A stretch of 64,000 nucleotides of DNA. Source: Curtobacterium sp. MCBD17_032 (GTDB lineage Bacteria; Actinomycetota; Actinomycetes; Actinomycetales; Microbacteriaceae). This document shows positions 8,370 through 17,912 of this stretch, piece by piece. The notes under the pieces are model-generated. The model was not told where the DNA came from and did no database searches. It saw only the letters and a program-made list of their open reading frames with translations. The DNA lies in assembly GCF_003234855.1 (NCBI RefSeq), contig NZ_QKTO01000003.1, positions 62,001-126,000 of the forward strand, read 5' to 3'. Numbering within the stretch: the first letter of the stretch is position 1; each line of letters starts with the position of its first letter. A program made the position numbers and the translations under genes.

Positions 8370-9599
8370 ATGGCCATCAGCACCCCCGTCGCCCCGGCGA
8401 CCGCTGGCGCCGACACCGACCGCCCGGACGTCATCGTCATCGACCACGTCCGCAAGCGGTTCGTCGTCCGCAAGGACAACACCATCCGCGAGCGGATCGT
8501 CACCCTGGGCCGCGCCGGCCGGAAGCACCGGCAGGACTTCTGGGCGCTCGACGACGTCACCGTCTCGATCCAGGCCGGCACCACCGTCGGGCTCATCGGG
8601 CAGAACGGCTCCGGCAAGTCGACCCTGCTCAAGGCCATCGGCGGGATCATCCAGCCCACGTCCGGCACGGTCGCGCGCCGTGGTCGCCTGGCGGCACTGC
8701 TCGAGTTGGGTGCGGGGTTCCACCCGGACCTGTCCGGCCGCGAGAACGTCTTCCTCAACGCGAGCCTGCTCGGGCTCACGCGGAAGGAGACCGAGGAGCG
8801 CTTCGACGACATCCTCGCCTTCTCGGGGATCGGTGACTTCATCGACACCCAGGTGAAGTTCTACTCATCCGGCATGTACGTGCGGCTCGCCTTCGCGGTC
8901 GCCGTCCACACCGACCCCGACGTGCTCCTGGTCGACGAGGTCCTGGCGGTCGGTGACGAGGCGTTCCAGCGCAAGTGCCTCGACCGCATCCGCTCGTTCC
9001 AGGAACAAGGCAAGACGATCATCATCGTCACGCACTCCCTCAGCCAGGTGCAGGAGATGTGCGACCGGGTCGTCCTCCTGAACAAGGGCAAGGTCCTGCA
9101 CGACGGTGACCCGATCGGCGCCGTGAGCCTGTTCCGCGACGTGCTCGAGGAACGCCGGGCCGGCGAACTCAGCGCGGACGTGGCCGTCGGCCGGGGCACC
9201 GTCCTCGGAGCGAGCGTGCACGCGGACGGCAAGGGCCAGCGCGACGGGGTCACCCCGGGTGACGACCTGCTGGTCGACATGGAGTTCGAGCACCTGGACG
9301 GCGTCTCCGACTGGGAGGCCGCGGTCCAGATCAACAACACCGCCGGTCAGGTCGTCTACGGCACCACGACCGGCATCATGGGCATCCACCTCGAACCGCT
9401 CCACGGCCGCCGGAAGCTCCGCATCCGCATCGCCGACACGAACTTCGGCACGGGCAAGTACTTCATCAACGTCTCGATGATGGACTCCGCGGGTCGACAC
9501 CTGCACGACCTGCCCGAGTGCGACTCCTTCGAGGTCCCGTCGTTCGGGGACGCCGTCGGCACCGTCTACGCGAAGCCGTCGATCGAGGAGCTCGACTGA
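8370..9599 (+). CDS. wzt: Polysaccharide ABC transporter ATPase with C-terminal glycan-binding domain
   Basis: This 409-residue protein powers the exporter. Walker A is GQNGSGKST (77-85), the signature region is YSSGMYVRLAF (165-175) and Walker B is VLLVDE (185-190), followed by an H-loop in IIVTHSLSQV. The residues after about 260 form a beta-rich Wzt_C-like domain. In the Wzt family this binds the end-modified glycan and sets export specificity. The presence of this domain argues for an O-antigen-like export mode rather than a TagH-type teichoic acid exporter. It lies 3 bp after the permease gene. Its TGA overlaps the probable CTG start of the next glycosyltransferase. Confidence 0.9.
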   Translation: MAISTPVAPATAGADTDRPDVIVIDHVRKRFVVRKDNTIRERIVTLGRAGRKHRQDFWALDDVTVSIQAGTTVGLIGQNGSGKSTLLKAIGGIIQPTSGTVARRGRLAALLELGAGFHPDLSGRENVFLNASLLGLTRKETEERFDDILAFSGIGDFIDTQVKFYSSGMYVRLAFAVAVHTDPDVLLVDEVLAVGDEAFQRKCLDRIRSFQEQGKTIIIVTHSLSQVQEMCDRVVLLNKGKVLHDGDPIGAVSLFRDVLEERRAGELSADVAVGRGTVLGASVHADGKGQRDGVTPGDDLLVDMEFEHLDGVSDWEAAVQINNTAGQVVYGTTTGIMGIHLEPLHGRRKLRIRIADTNFGTGKYFINVSMMDSAGRHLHDLPECDSFEVPSFGDAVGTVYAKPSIEELD

Positions 9600-10630
9600 C
9601 GCCCACCGACGGCGCCTCCCGGACCGCGGTCGTCGTCGTCAACTGGAACCGTGCCGACCTCACCACGCGGGCGGTGCGTGCGGTCCTCCGCGACGGCGGC
9701 GCCGACGAGGTGGTCGTCGTCGACAACGGCTCCTCCGACGACTCCGTCGCGGTCCTCCGCCGGGAGCTGCCGGGCGTGACGGTGGTGGCCCGGCCGAGCA
9801 ACGGTGGCTTCGCCGCCGGGGCGAACACGGGCATCCGACGCACCGACGCCGACCTGGTGGTGCTCCTCAACAACGACGCCGAGCCCGCCCCCGGGTTCGT
9901 CACCGCGCTGCGGGACCACCTCGACAGAGCGGACGCGGACGTGGCCGCGGTGACGGGCCGGATCGTGCTCGCCGGACGGTGGGCGCGCCTCCCGGCGGGC
10001 GGCACCGCACCGGGCACGCGGACGCTCCGCGACCACGACGGCTCCCTGTGGACGCCGTCGCCGGACGGTGAGGTCCGGCTGAACTCCACCGGCGTCCGCG
10101 TCGACCGCGACGGCAACGGGATGGACCGGGACTGGTTCGCGCCGGCCGACCGCGTGGCGGACCGGCGCGTCTTCGGGTTCTCCGGGGGTGCCGCGGCCGT
10201 CCGCCGGACCGCCCTCGACGACGTCGGCCTGCTCGACGAGTCGCTGTTCATGTACTACGAGGACACCGAGCTGGCCTGGCGGTTCCGCCGCCGCGGCTGG
10301 CGCGTCGAGCACGCGGCGGACGCCGTCGTGGTGCACGACCACTCGGCTTCGTCCGGCGTGCAGAGCGACCTCTTCGTGTTCCGCAACGCGCGCAACCGCC
10401 TGGTCGTCGCGCTCTGGCACGCTCCCTGGCGGACCGTGGGACGAGCGGGCGTCCGCACGCTGCTGCGCGGTGTCGCCGGACTCGCCGGGCGGGGCGACCG
10501 TCGGGAGGCCCGGCTCGTCCTGGCAGCGCTGGCCGACGTGGTCGTGCACCTCCCCGCGCACCTCGCCCGTCGCGGACGCGAGTCCCGGCTCGCGTCCGTC
10601 CCGCGGAGTGGCGTGGACCCGAGCGCATGA
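9596..10630 (+). CDS. GT2 rhamnosyltransferase-like protein, probable CTG start
   Basis: This cytoplasmic GT2 enzyme of about 344 residues has VVDNGSSDDS (41-50), LLNNDAEP (90-97) and YYEDTELAWRF (about 220-230), matching WbbL-like rhamnosyltransferases. The region between 9596 and the first conserved strand (AVVVVNWN) contains no ATG, GTG or TTG. The only standard start upstream is a GTG at 9518 deep inside the ATPase gene. A CTG at 9596 overlaps the ATPase TGA (CTGA) and has GAGGAG 5 nt upstream, so I place the start there. If wrong, the GTG at 9518 adds 26 residues. It probably adds L-rhamnose to the exported glycan. Confidence 0.75.
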   Translation: MTPTDGASRTAVVVVNWNRADLTTRAVRAVLRDGGADEVVVVDNGSSDDSVAVLRRELPGVTVVARPSNGGFAAGANTGIRRTDADLVVLLNNDAEPAPGFVTALRDHLDRADADVAAVTGRIVLAGRWARLPAGGTAPGTRTLRDHDGSLWTPSPDGEVRLNSTGVRVDRDGNGMDRDWFAPADRVADRRVFGFSGGAAAVRRTALDDVGLLDESLFMYYEDTELAWRFRRRGWRVEHAADAVVVHDHSASSGVQSDLFVFRNARNRLVVALWHAPWRTVGRAGVRTLLRGVAGLAGRGDRREARLVLAALADVVVHLPAHLARRGRESRLASVPRSGVDPSA

Positions 10631-10641
10631 CCGGGTCGGGC

Positions 10642-10647
10642 TATCCT
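10642..10647 (+). promoter_or_regulatory. Candidate -10 box (TATCCT) before the GT4 gene
   Basis: TATCCT lies 48 bp before the GTG at 10690 and just after the preceding stop. It could start a sub-operon of the two following glycosyltransferases. Confidence 0.4.
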
Positions 10648-10689
10648 GGACGCTCCCCCGTCGACGGTCCCGGCCGAAAGGAACCACGC

Positions 10690-11841
10690 GTGCCGCAGCT
10701 CACCGTCCTCATCGACGGGACCGCGGTACCGCAGGCGCTCGGTGGCGTGGGCCGCTACGTCGAGGGGATCGCGGGACACCTCGGGGCGTCCGGCCTCGAC
10801 GTGCACCTCGTCGTCCGGCCCGTGCACGCCGCCCACTTCCGCGCCCTGGCGACCGGCGTCACGGTGCACACCGCCCCGGCGTGGACCGACTCGGTTCCGT
10901 TGCGGCTGCTGTGGGAGCAGACCGGGTTGCCGCTGCTCGGCCGTCGGATCGGGGCGACCGTGCTGCACTCGCCGCACTACACGTTCCCGTTCGCCTGGCG
11001 CCGCGGCTCCGTCGTCACGCTCCACGACGCCACGTTCTTCTCCGACCCGCAGTGGCACTCCCGCCTGAAGCGCACGTTCTTCACCTGGTGGAGCCGCCGG
11101 TCGCTCCGCACCCGCCCCGTCGTCATCGTCCCGAGCGCGGCGACCGCGACCGAGGCAGCCCGGGTCGTCCGCGGCATCAGCGCCGACGTCCGCGTGGCAC
11201 CCCTCGGCGTGGACCGCACCCGGTTCCACGAGCCGACCACCGCCGAGGTCGAGGACGCCCGCGTCGCCGCGGGCCTGCCCGACGACGCCGCGTGGATCGC
11301 CTTCCTCGGCACGATCGAGCCGCGCAAGAACGTCCCGGCACTGCTCGACGCGTACGCCGCCGTCCGCGCGGCCCGTGCGGCGACCGGCACCCCGACGCCG
11401 TGGCTCGTGCTCTCCGGCGCCCGTGGCTGGGACGACGCCGCGATCGCCCGGCTCGACGCCCTGCAGGACGCCGACCACGTCGTCGAGGCCGGCTACCTTC
11501 CGCTCGAGGACCTCGCCGGGTTCCTCGGTGGCGCTGCGTTCGTCGTCTACCCGTCGCTCGGCGAGGGTTTCGGGCTCCCGGTGGTCGAGGCGATGGCCAC
11601 CGGGGCGTGCGTGCTCACGACCCGTCGCCTGTCGCTCCCCGAGGTCGGCGGCGACGCGGCCGTGTACAGCGAACCCGACGCGGCGGCGCTGACCACGGCC
11701 ATCACGGACCTGCTCGACGACCCCGCCCGGGTCGCGTCGCACCGTGCCGCCGCGCTCCGCCGCGCCGAGGACTTCACGTGGGACGCCACCGCCGCGGTCC
11801 ACGTGTCCGCGTACGAGACGGTCGCCGGGGGTCGCCGATGA
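10690..11841 (+). CDS. GT4 glycosyltransferase, mannosyltransferase-like
   Basis: This 383-residue GT-B enzyme has a glycine-rich N-terminal loop (ALGGVGRYVEGIAGHL, about 16-31), the family hallmark FLGTIEPRKN at the start of the second lobe (about 204-213) and the donor-binding EGFGLPVVEAMATG (about 291-304). Similar proteins add mannose from GDP-mannose to lipid-linked glycans. The GTG at 10690 was chosen because AAGGA lies 7 nt upstream; the in-frame ATG at 10627 would put the -10 candidate inside the gene. It overlaps the next gene by ATGA. Mannose specificity is inferred. Confidence 0.8.
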   Translation: MPQLTVLIDGTAVPQALGGVGRYVEGIAGHLGASGLDVHLVVRPVHAAHFRALATGVTVHTAPAWTDSVPLRLLWEQTGLPLLGRRIGATVLHSPHYTFPFAWRRGSVVTLHDATFFSDPQWHSRLKRTFFTWWSRRSLRTRPVVIVPSAATATEAARVVRGISADVRVAPLGVDRTRFHEPTTAEVEDARVAAGLPDDAAWIAFLGTIEPRKNVPALLDAYAAVRAARAATGTPTPWLVLSGARGWDDAAIARLDALQDADHVVEAGYLPLEDLAGFLGGAAFVVYPSLGEGFGLPVVEAMATGACVLTTRRLSLPEVGGDAAVYSEPDAAALTTAITDLLDDPARVASHRAAALRRAEDFTWDATAAVHVSAYETVAGGRR

Positions 11842-12692
11842 CCCGCGTCGCCGTGCTGACGGTCACCTACAACACGGGCGACACCATCCGGCCGTTCCTC
11901 GCGAGCATCGAGGGGGCGTCCTCGTCGCCCGTGTCCGTGGTGATCGCCGACAACGGCTCCGCCGACGTCGACACGCTCCGGGCGATCGGTGCCGCGCACG
12001 GGGCCGTCGTGGTGTCCTCGGGCGGGAACCGTGGGTACGGCGGCGGGATCGACGCAGCCCTCGCCGCGCTCGACGACGAGCTGCCCGGGGTGCGACCGGA
12101 GTTCCTGCTCGTGACGAACCCGGACGTCGTCCTCGGCCCGGGGTCCATCGACGAGCTCGTCGCCGCCGCCGACCGGCTGCCCGACGGCGGGTCCTTCGGT
12201 CCGCGGATCCTCGACGAGCAGGGCGAGACCTACCCGTCCGCGCGCCAGCTGCCCTCCCTCCGGACCGGCCTCGGGCACGCGGCGTTCTCCCGCTTCTGGC
12301 CGGCGAACCCCTGGAGCCAGCGGTACTGGTCCACGACCCAGGTGGTGGAGCGCGAGGCCGGGTGGCTGTCCGGTGCGTGCTTCCTCGTCCGCACCGACCT
12401 GTTCCGGCAGCTCGGCGGGTTCGACGAGTCGTACTTCATGTACTTCGAGGACGTCGACCTCGGGCAGCGCGTCGGGCTGGCCGGACGGGCCAACGTCTAC
12501 GTGCCGACCGCCGTCGTCACGCACACCGGGGCGCACTCGACGTCGTCGAACCGTCGGCGCATGGAGATCGAGCACCACCGGAGCGCCTACCGGTTCCTCT
12601 CGCGGAAGTACCGGGCCTGGTGGCTCTGGCCGCTCCGACTCGTCCTGCGCGTCGGGCTCGCCGTCCGCGCCCGGTGGGTCACCCGGCGCTGA
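11838..12692 (+). CDS. GT2 rhamnosyltransferase-like protein
   Basis: This 284-residue enzyme starts with a typical GT2 Rossmann core (VAVLTVTYNTGD, 4-15), has the ADNGSADVD motif (38-46) and TNPDV (about 95-99), and ends the catalytic domain with MYFEDVDLGQR (about 201-211). A basic, amphipathic C-terminal tail could bind the membrane surface. The ATG overlaps the stop of the GT4 gene by four bases (ATGA), so they are coupled. It is convergent with the next gene, with 19 bp between stops and no obvious hairpin. The probable role is rhamnose transfer onto a lipid-linked acceptor. Confidence 0.8.
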   Translation: MTRVAVLTVTYNTGDTIRPFLASIEGASSSPVSVVIADNGSADVDTLRAIGAAHGAVVVSSGGNRGYGGGIDAALAALDDELPGVRPEFLLVTNPDVVLGPGSIDELVAAADRLPDGGSFGPRILDEQGETYPSARQLPSLRTGLGHAAFSRFWPANPWSQRYWSTTQVVEREAGWLSGACFLVRTDLFRQLGGFDESYFMYFEDVDLGQRVGLAGRANVYVPTAVVTHTGAHSTSSNRRRMEIEHHRSAYRFLSRKYRAWWLWPLRLVLRVGLAVRARWVTRR

Positions 12693-12711
12693 CGAGCCAC
12701 ACGCTGCCGCG

Positions 12712-14529
12712 TCAGGCGGACGACCGAGCGCGTCCCCGCCGTGCGGCGTCGAGCAGGACGCGGGCACGGGCGTCGAACGAGTGCTCGGCAGCGATCCGCG
12801 CCGCGACCTCGGACCGCTCGGCGGCCGACGGCCACGTGTGCGCAGGGTCGAGCAGGGCGGCCAGGTCGTCGCGCGACCGTGCGACCGCCAACGTCGGGAC
12901 GTCGAGCAGGTCGGCGAGGTCGGCCACCTCGTCGGTCACGACCACACCGCCGGACGCCAGCACGTCGAAGACCCGGTTCGACAGGAACCCACCAGCCGCC
13001 ATGTCCGGCCAGTGGTCGTTGAGCACGACGCGGGCGGACGCGTAGGCGCGGGCGACCTCGTCCCGTGCGAGGGACGGCGTTCCGAGCGCCGGGTCCGGCA
13101 CCACCCCTCCCCACCCCGGGCCGTGCACGCGGAGGTCGGCCCCGAGTGCGACGGCGTCGGCGACGACCGGTCGCGCCGTCCCCCGCGTCGACCCGACGAA
13201 CACCACCCGTCCGGTGTCCTCGCTCGTGTCCGACCGGGCGCCCGGGTGGAAGACCGCGGGGTCGGTCGCCTGCAGGAGCGTCGCCACCGCCACGCCCGAC
13301 CGTGCGGAGGCGGCGGCGGCCCACGCGGGCCCGGCGGCGAACGACCGGTCGAACGACCGCAGTTCGGTGTCGGCGACGTCGTCCGGGTGGCTGATCACCC
13401 AGAGCAGGTTCACCGACGCGGGGTTCGGCGGCACCCGGTCGAGCCCGCGGACCACGAGCGTGACGTCGTCGGCACCGTCGTCGTCCCGGACGTGTGCGTC
13501 CCGCCGGTCGATGCGGACGGTCTGGCCGAGGCGCCGGAGCGCCTCGGCGAGTTCGGCGGCGAAGTGCACGTCACCCCACCCGTCCCCAGCGGGTCCGGCA
13601 GGCGCGGCGATCTTGACCGCCCAGGTCATCCGCTCGGCGGTCTCCGCGGCCCGGGTCGCGGGAGCCACCGGCCGCGCACCCCAGGGCGGCAGCGGCGGAC
13701 CGGCCACGACTGCGGCGCCGGGCACAGCGGTGTCCCACGATCCGTCACGCCAGCCGGCGACGACGTCGACGACCGCGGCGTCGACGGTGCGGCCGGGTTC
13801 GACGGTGCGCACCACGGTACCGACGTCGCGGACCCGGACCGGCACCTGCACCGCGTCCGCCGCGGTCCGGGTCCAGGCGGTGAGGGTCGTGCGTTCGTCC
13901 GGGAGGCACGGGGCCGGCACGACCGCCGCCCACGGCATCGAGACCACCGGCTGGTCCGCTCCGAACACGGGGTCGCCGGTCGGTGTCGGCCGGTCGTCGG
14001 ACCACGGCAGGGCACCCGGCCGGAGCAGCCGTGCACCGTTGCGCCAGCCACCGTCGGCGGTCCGGACGCGGGCCTGGACCGGACCCCGGACGTCGTGTGC
14101 GAGCGCCACGAACGCGTCGGCGTCGAGCAGGACCGAGGTGTCGACGACGACGAGCGTGTGCCCCACCCCGTCGGCGGCACCGGCGTTCACCGCCGACCCC
14201 AGGCCCGCGACGGGCTCCCGGCGCACCCACGGGAGCGCCGGGTCGAAGCCGTCCACGGGTGACGCGTCAGCGACGTAGCTCACCGCGCGGACGTCGACAC
14301 CGGACCCGAACGCGGCCCGCGCCGTCGCGACGAGGCGCCGCACCTCGGCGTGCCGGTCCGAGCGTGTCGTCACGACGACCGTCACCGGGCGGTCGAGCAG
14401 CGGCAGCGCGCCGTCCCACCCGACCACGGGGAGGACGGACCCCGCCGGCACGGGCGCGGGGCGCGCCTCCCGGCCGTCGTCGGTCCCGGAGGGCGTCGCG
14501 CGGCGACCGCGGCGTCCGAAGATCGCCAC
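12712..14529 (-). CDS. Large glycosyltransferase with GT2-like N-terminus and GT4-like C-terminus
   Basis: This 605-residue protein has an N-terminal GT2-like region (about 40-300: VTVVVTTRSDRH, then VVVDTSVLLDADAF in place of the usual DxD strand). The C-terminal part (about 320-590) resembles Glyco_trans_1_2/CgeB-type domains, with FVGSTRGTARP, HWPDMAAGGFLSNRVFDVLASGG and DDLAALLD. The N-terminal half lacks a canonical DxD, so it may be a binding rather than a catalytic domain. The GTG start is 7 nt after the rmlA stop, so it is the last gene of the minus-strand operon with rmlC and rmlA. A link to rhamnose transfer is inferred from position. Confidence 0.7.
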   Translation of the reverse strand: MAIFGRRGRRATPSGTDDGREARPAPVPAGSVLPVVGWDGALPLLDRPVTVVVTTRSDRHAEVRRLVATARAAFGSGVDVRAVSYVADASPVDGFDPALPWVRREPVAGLGSAVNAGAADGVGHTLVVVDTSVLLDADAFVALAHDVRGPVQARVRTADGGWRNGARLLRPGALPWSDDRPTPTGDPVFGADQPVVSMPWAAVVPAPCLPDERTTLTAWTRTAADAVQVPVRVRDVGTVVRTVEPGRTVDAAVVDVVAGWRDGSWDTAVPGAAVVAGPPLPPWGARPVAPATRAAETAERMTWAVKIAAPAGPAGDGWGDVHFAAELAEALRRLGQTVRIDRRDAHVRDDDGADDVTLVVRGLDRVPPNPASVNLLWVISHPDDVADTELRSFDRSFAAGPAWAAAASARSGVAVATLLQATDPAVFHPGARSDTSEDTGRVVFVGSTRGTARPVVADAVALGADLRVHGPGWGGVVPDPALGTPSLARDEVARAYASARVVLNDHWPDMAAGGFLSNRVFDVLASGGVVVTDEVADLADLLDVPTLAVARSRDDLAALLDPAHTWPSAAERSEVAARIAAEHSFDARARVLLDAARRGRARSSA

Positions 14530-14536
14530 CGGAGGG

Positions 14537-15400
14537 TCAGCTGGCGAGCAGGCGCTGCAGGTAGACGCCGTAGCCGCCCTTGACCAGCGGCGCGGCGAGC
14601 TCGGCGAGCTGGGCGTCGTCGATCCAGCCGTTGCGCCAGGCGATCTCCTCGATGCAGCCGATCTTGAAGCCCTGACGGTCCTCGATGACCTTCACGTACT
14701 CCGATGCCTGCATCATGGACTCGAACGTGCCGGTGTCGAGCCAGGCGGTGCCGCGGTCGAGGACCTGCACGCCGAGCTCCCCCGCCTCGAGGTAGCGCTC
14801 GTTGACCGTCGAGATCTCGAGTTCCCCGCGGGCGCTCGGCTCGATCGTCTTCGCGATCTCGATGACCTTGTTGTCGTAGAAGTACAGCCCGGGGACCGCG
14901 TAGTTCGACTTCGGGTCCGCCGGCTTCTCCTCGATCGACACGGCCGTGAAGTCGTCGTCGAACTCCACGACGCCGTACGCCGTCGGGTCGGCGACGTGGT
15001 AGGCGAAGATCGTGGCCCCGTCGACCTCGGTGTTCTTCCGGAGGTTCGTGCCCAGGCCCGTACCGTGGAAGATGTTGTCCCCGAGGACGAGGGCGACGCT
15101 GTCGTCCCCGATGAAGTCCTCACCGATGACGAAGGCCTGTGCCAGGCCGTCCGGGCTCGGTTGCACGGCGTACTGGATGTCCATGCCGAGGCTCGAGCCG
15201 TCGCCGAGGAGCGCCTTGAACTGCTCGTTGTACTCCGGCGTCGTGATGACGAGGACATCGCGGATGCCCGCCATCATGAGCGTCGACAGCGGGTAGTACA
15301 CCATCGGCTTGTCGTAGATCGGCATGAGCTGCTTGCTGATGCCCTTGGTGATCGGCCAGAGGCGCGTGCCGGAACCGCCGGCGAGGATGATGCCCTTCAT
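14537..15400 (-). CDS. rmlA: Glucose-1-phosphate thymidylyltransferase
   Basis: The enzyme makes dTDP-glucose from dTTP and glucose 1-phosphate, the first step of dTDP-L-rhamnose synthesis. The 287-residue length and the N-terminal [18 protein letters not shown] (1-18), [11 protein letters not shown] (23-33), [10 protein letters not shown] (about 104-113) and EEKP motifs are those of RmlA. The gene lies 13 bp downstream of rmlC in the same operon, with a glycosyltransferase after it. The other two steps are encoded about 5 kb away on the opposite strand. Confidence 0.96.
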   Translation of the reverse strand: MKGIILAGGSGTRLWPITKGISKQLMPIYDKPMVYYPLSTLMMAGIRDVLVITTPEYNEQFKALLGDGSSLGMDIQYAVQPSPDGLAQAFVIGEDFIGDDSVALVLGDNIFHGTGLGTNLRKNTEVDGATIFAYHVADPTAYGVVEFDDDFTAVSIEEKPADPKSNYAVPGLYFYDNKVIEIAKTIEPSARGELEISTVNERYLEAGELGVQVLDRGTAWLDTGTFESMMQASEYVKVIEDRQGFKIGCIEEIAWRNGWIDDAQLAELAAPLVKGGYGVYLQRLLAS

Positions 15401-15413
15401 CGGGTCGTCTCCC

Positions 15414-16022
15414 TTACTTCTTCGTGCGGAGCGACTCGGTGTACGCGAGCGCTTCCTCGTAGGTGGGCAGGAGACCCTGCTCCGCGGCCTGCTCGAGCGT
15501 CGGCGCCGCGGTGTCCTTCTCGGACAGCACCGGCTCGCCGAGGCCCTCGGGCAACTCGAGGCCCACCGTCGGGTCGAGGATGGTGATCCCCTTCTCGCGC
15601 TGCGGGTCGTAGTGCGCGCTGACGAGGTAGTTCACCGTCGACCGGTCCTCCAGTGCGACGATCGCGTGGCCGAGGCCCTCGGACAGGTAGACGGCCTTGC
15701 GGTCGACGTCGTCGATGCGGACGGAGTCCCACTGGCCGAAGGTCGGGGAGCCGACGCGGATGTCGACGATGTAGTCGATGAACGCACCGCGCACGGCGGT
15801 CACGTACTTCGCCTGGCTCGGCGCGACGAGGGCGTAGTGGATGCCCCGGGCGACACCGGCGGAGGAGATGGACATGTTCACCTGCCGGAGATCGAGCGGG
15901 TGTCCGACCGTCTCCTCGAGGACGTCGGCACGGTAGGCCTCGAGGAACGCTCCTCGTGCGTCGCCGTGCTGGACGGGCGTGAACTCCCACGCGCCTTGGA
16001 TCTTCAGTTCGCGGATCTGCAC
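15414..16022 (-). CDS. rmlC: dTDP-4-dehydrorhamnose 3,5-epimerase
   Basis: It epimerises C3 and C5 of dTDP-4-keto-6-deoxyglucose. The 202-residue cupin protein shows the family signature [17 protein letters not shown] with the catalytic His (about residue 62), [25 protein letters not shown] and [13 protein letters not shown]. Residues 180-202 are a charged extension. The GTG start at 16022 has no strong ribosome binding site. The stop of the upstream membrane protein gene is 12 bp away, so the genes are likely cotranscribed. Confidence 0.95.
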   Translation of the reverse strand: MQIRELKIQGAWEFTPVQHGDARGAFLEAYRADVLEETVGHPLDLRQVNMSISSAGVARGIHYALVAPSQAKYVTAVRGAFIDYIVDIRVGSPTFGQWDSVRIDDVDRKAVYLSEGLGHAIVALEDRSTVNYLVSAHYDPQREKGITILDPTVGLELPEGLGEPVLSEKDTAAPTLEQAAEQGLLPTYEEALAYTESLRTKK

Positions 16023-16034
16023 CAGGAGAGCCTA

Positions 16035-17813
16035 TCAATCAGCCCAACGGGACCCGCGGGCGCGCGACGCCGGGTGCGGCGCTGCGTCGGACGAGGCGTC
16101 GACCGCGCCCGGTTCCGCTCGGTGATCGGGGGCGGGCGTCGCGTGCGCGCCTGTCGGGACGTCGGGCAGCGGGGCGGCCCGCGGGCCCGGCGTCTCGCCG
16201 TCGTGCCGGGACGTGTCCCCGGCCGGGGGTGTCCCGACCGCTCGCGGCGCGTGCTGGGGTGCGTGCTGCGACGCGGCGACGGACGCCGTCGAGGACCCCG
16301 GCTCCGGTCCGTCACCCGCTCCGTGCTCCGTGCTGACGTCGCCGGTCACCACCGTGGCGACCTCGCGCCGACGGCGGAGCGCCATCGCGCACACGCCGAC
16401 GAGCATCGCCGAGAAGAACACCAGCGCGATGACGAACGTCCAGCGCGACACCACGAGGGTGCGCTCCACCCCGAAGGCGGCCTTCTGCAAGTCCTGGATC
16501 TGGAACCAGATGTAGCCAGCGGTCTCCATCCAGAGCACCGTCACCACCGCCGAGAGCACCCGCCCCAGGCCGGTGAGACCGATCGCCATCGGGATGGCCA
16601 GGACGGGCATGACCGCGAGCGAGTACCGCACGTTCGGCGCGCCGCCCGTGGTCGAGAACCGGACCTGGCCGACGAGCACAGCAGCTGTCAGCGCGACGAG
16701 CATCGCGACGACGAGCAGGTCGGCGAGGAGTTCCTCACGCGTCCGGCCGGCGGTGAGCGCTCCTCGGCGTCCGGTGGAACGAGCACCGACCGTCCGACGG
16801 GCACGGCGGAGGCGGCGAGCGACGACCACCGCTGCCGTCACCACGCCGACCAGCAGGGCGAGCACGAGCGGGACGAGGAGCAGCGAGTACGTCCAGTCGG
16901 CGTTGCCCGGCAGGTGGCCCTTGTAGAGCGCGAACAGGCTCTTCCACCAGGACGAACTGCCGATGACCTCGCCGAACGTCTGCTGCTTGCGTCCGAGGTG
17001 CTGCTCGCCGTAGGCCACGTCGTTGCCCACGATGGTGCCCATGAGCCGGATGTTGCGCAGCCAGAACCAGGTGGACGCGAGCACCGGCGCGGCGACGACG
17101 GTGACCGCGGCGACGACGTGCCCGCGCCAGTCCGACCAGAAGCCGGAGCGGCGCCAGCGCGCCAGCAGGAACGCGACCACGACGGCGAGCACGAACACGA
17201 CGAACGTCAACCGGGTGAGCATGCCGAGCGTCGTGACGACCGCCGCACCCACGACGAGCCGAGCCGAGAGCCCCGAGCGCAGCGCGGAGGCAGCGACGCC
17301 GATCGCGAGCGCCCCGAAGGTCATGTTCGGCAGGTCGTTGTAGATCGCTCCCCCGACCAACAGGAACATGCCGGTCAGCGAGACGATCACCGCCGCGACC
17401 GCCGCGACGTCGGGACGACGGGGGACGACCCGACGAGCCGCCCACCCGACCGAGAGCACCGTCGCCGCGGCGAACCCGGCGTTGGCAGACCGTCCGGCCA
17501 GCACGGACATGTAGGGGTGGCCGGCGTCCCAGAGCGGTCCCACGAACGGCGCGAGCACCAGGTAGAAGAACGGCGGGTGCTGCGAGACCCACTGCACGGG
17601 CGGGATGATGCCGAAGGGCGGACGGTTCGTCACGCCGTCGTAGAAGTACGGAAGGTGCCCGTGCCACACGTCGATCGCGTAGTCGAGGTGGGCTGCCTCG
17701 TCGCCGGAGTTGAGCGGAGCCTGGCTCCACGCGCAGACGAGCGAGGCGAAGGCGGCGAACAGCGCGGCCGCCAGGATCACCCATGTGGAAAGGGAGGGTC
17801 GAGAACGTCGCAC
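16035..17813 (-). CDS. Polytopic membrane protein, DUF2142/GT-C-like, with disordered C-tail
   Basis: This 592-residue protein has about ten hydrophobic segments and an extracytoplasmic first loop with NSGDEAAHLDYAIDVW (35-50) and WVSQHPPFFYLVLAP. This resembles GT-C mannosyltransferases and DUF2142 proteins, whose acidic first loop binds metal and lipid-linked sugar. The C-terminal about 120 residues are Pro/Ala/Thr-rich and low in complexity. It is the first gene of the rmlC-rmlA operon (GTG at 17813) and is divergent from the next glycosyltransferase. A role in extracellular glycan modification is probable, but no donor can be named. Confidence 0.7.
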   Translation of the reverse strand: MRRSRPSLSTWVILAAALFAAFASLVCAWSQAPLNSGDEAAHLDYAIDVWHGHLPYFYDGVTNRPPFGIIPPVQWVSQHPPFFYLVLAPFVGPLWDAGHPYMSVLAGRSANAGFAAATVLSVGWAARRVVPRRPDVAAVAAVIVSLTGMFLLVGGAIYNDLPNMTFGALAIGVAASALRSGLSARLVVGAAVVTTLGMLTRLTFVVFVLAVVVAFLLARWRRSGFWSDWRGHVVAAVTVVAAPVLASTWFWLRNIRLMGTIVGNDVAYGEQHLGRKQQTFGEVIGSSSWWKSLFALYKGHLPGNADWTYSLLLVPLVLALLVGVVTAAVVVARRLRRARRTVGARSTGRRGALTAGRTREELLADLLVVAMLVALTAAVLVGQVRFSTTGGAPNVRYSLAVMPVLAIPMAIGLTGLGRVLSAVVTVLWMETAGYIWFQIQDLQKAAFGVERTLVVSRWTFVIALVFFSAMLVGVCAMALRRRREVATVVTGDVSTEHGAGDGPEPGSSTASVAASQHAPQHAPRAVGTPPAGDTSRHDGETPGPRAAPLPDVPTGAHATPAPDHRAEPGAVDASSDAAPHPASRARGSRWAD

Positions 17814-17894
17814 GGGGGCGAGTCTCCCATACCGCTTCCGCGCCTCCTGACTCGCCGCACGCCGTCGGGACCACGGAGACCCGTGCGGAGCACA

Positions 17895-17900
17895 TAGGCT
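17895..17900 (+). promoter_or_regulatory. Candidate -10 box (TAGGCT) of the GT2-DUF2142 operon
   Basis: TAGGCT is 12 bp before the ATG at 17913, which would give a 5' leader of only a few bases. A GTG directly abutting the box at 17901 is a less likely start. Confidence 0.45.
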
Positions 17901-17912
17901 GTGTCAGTTGAC

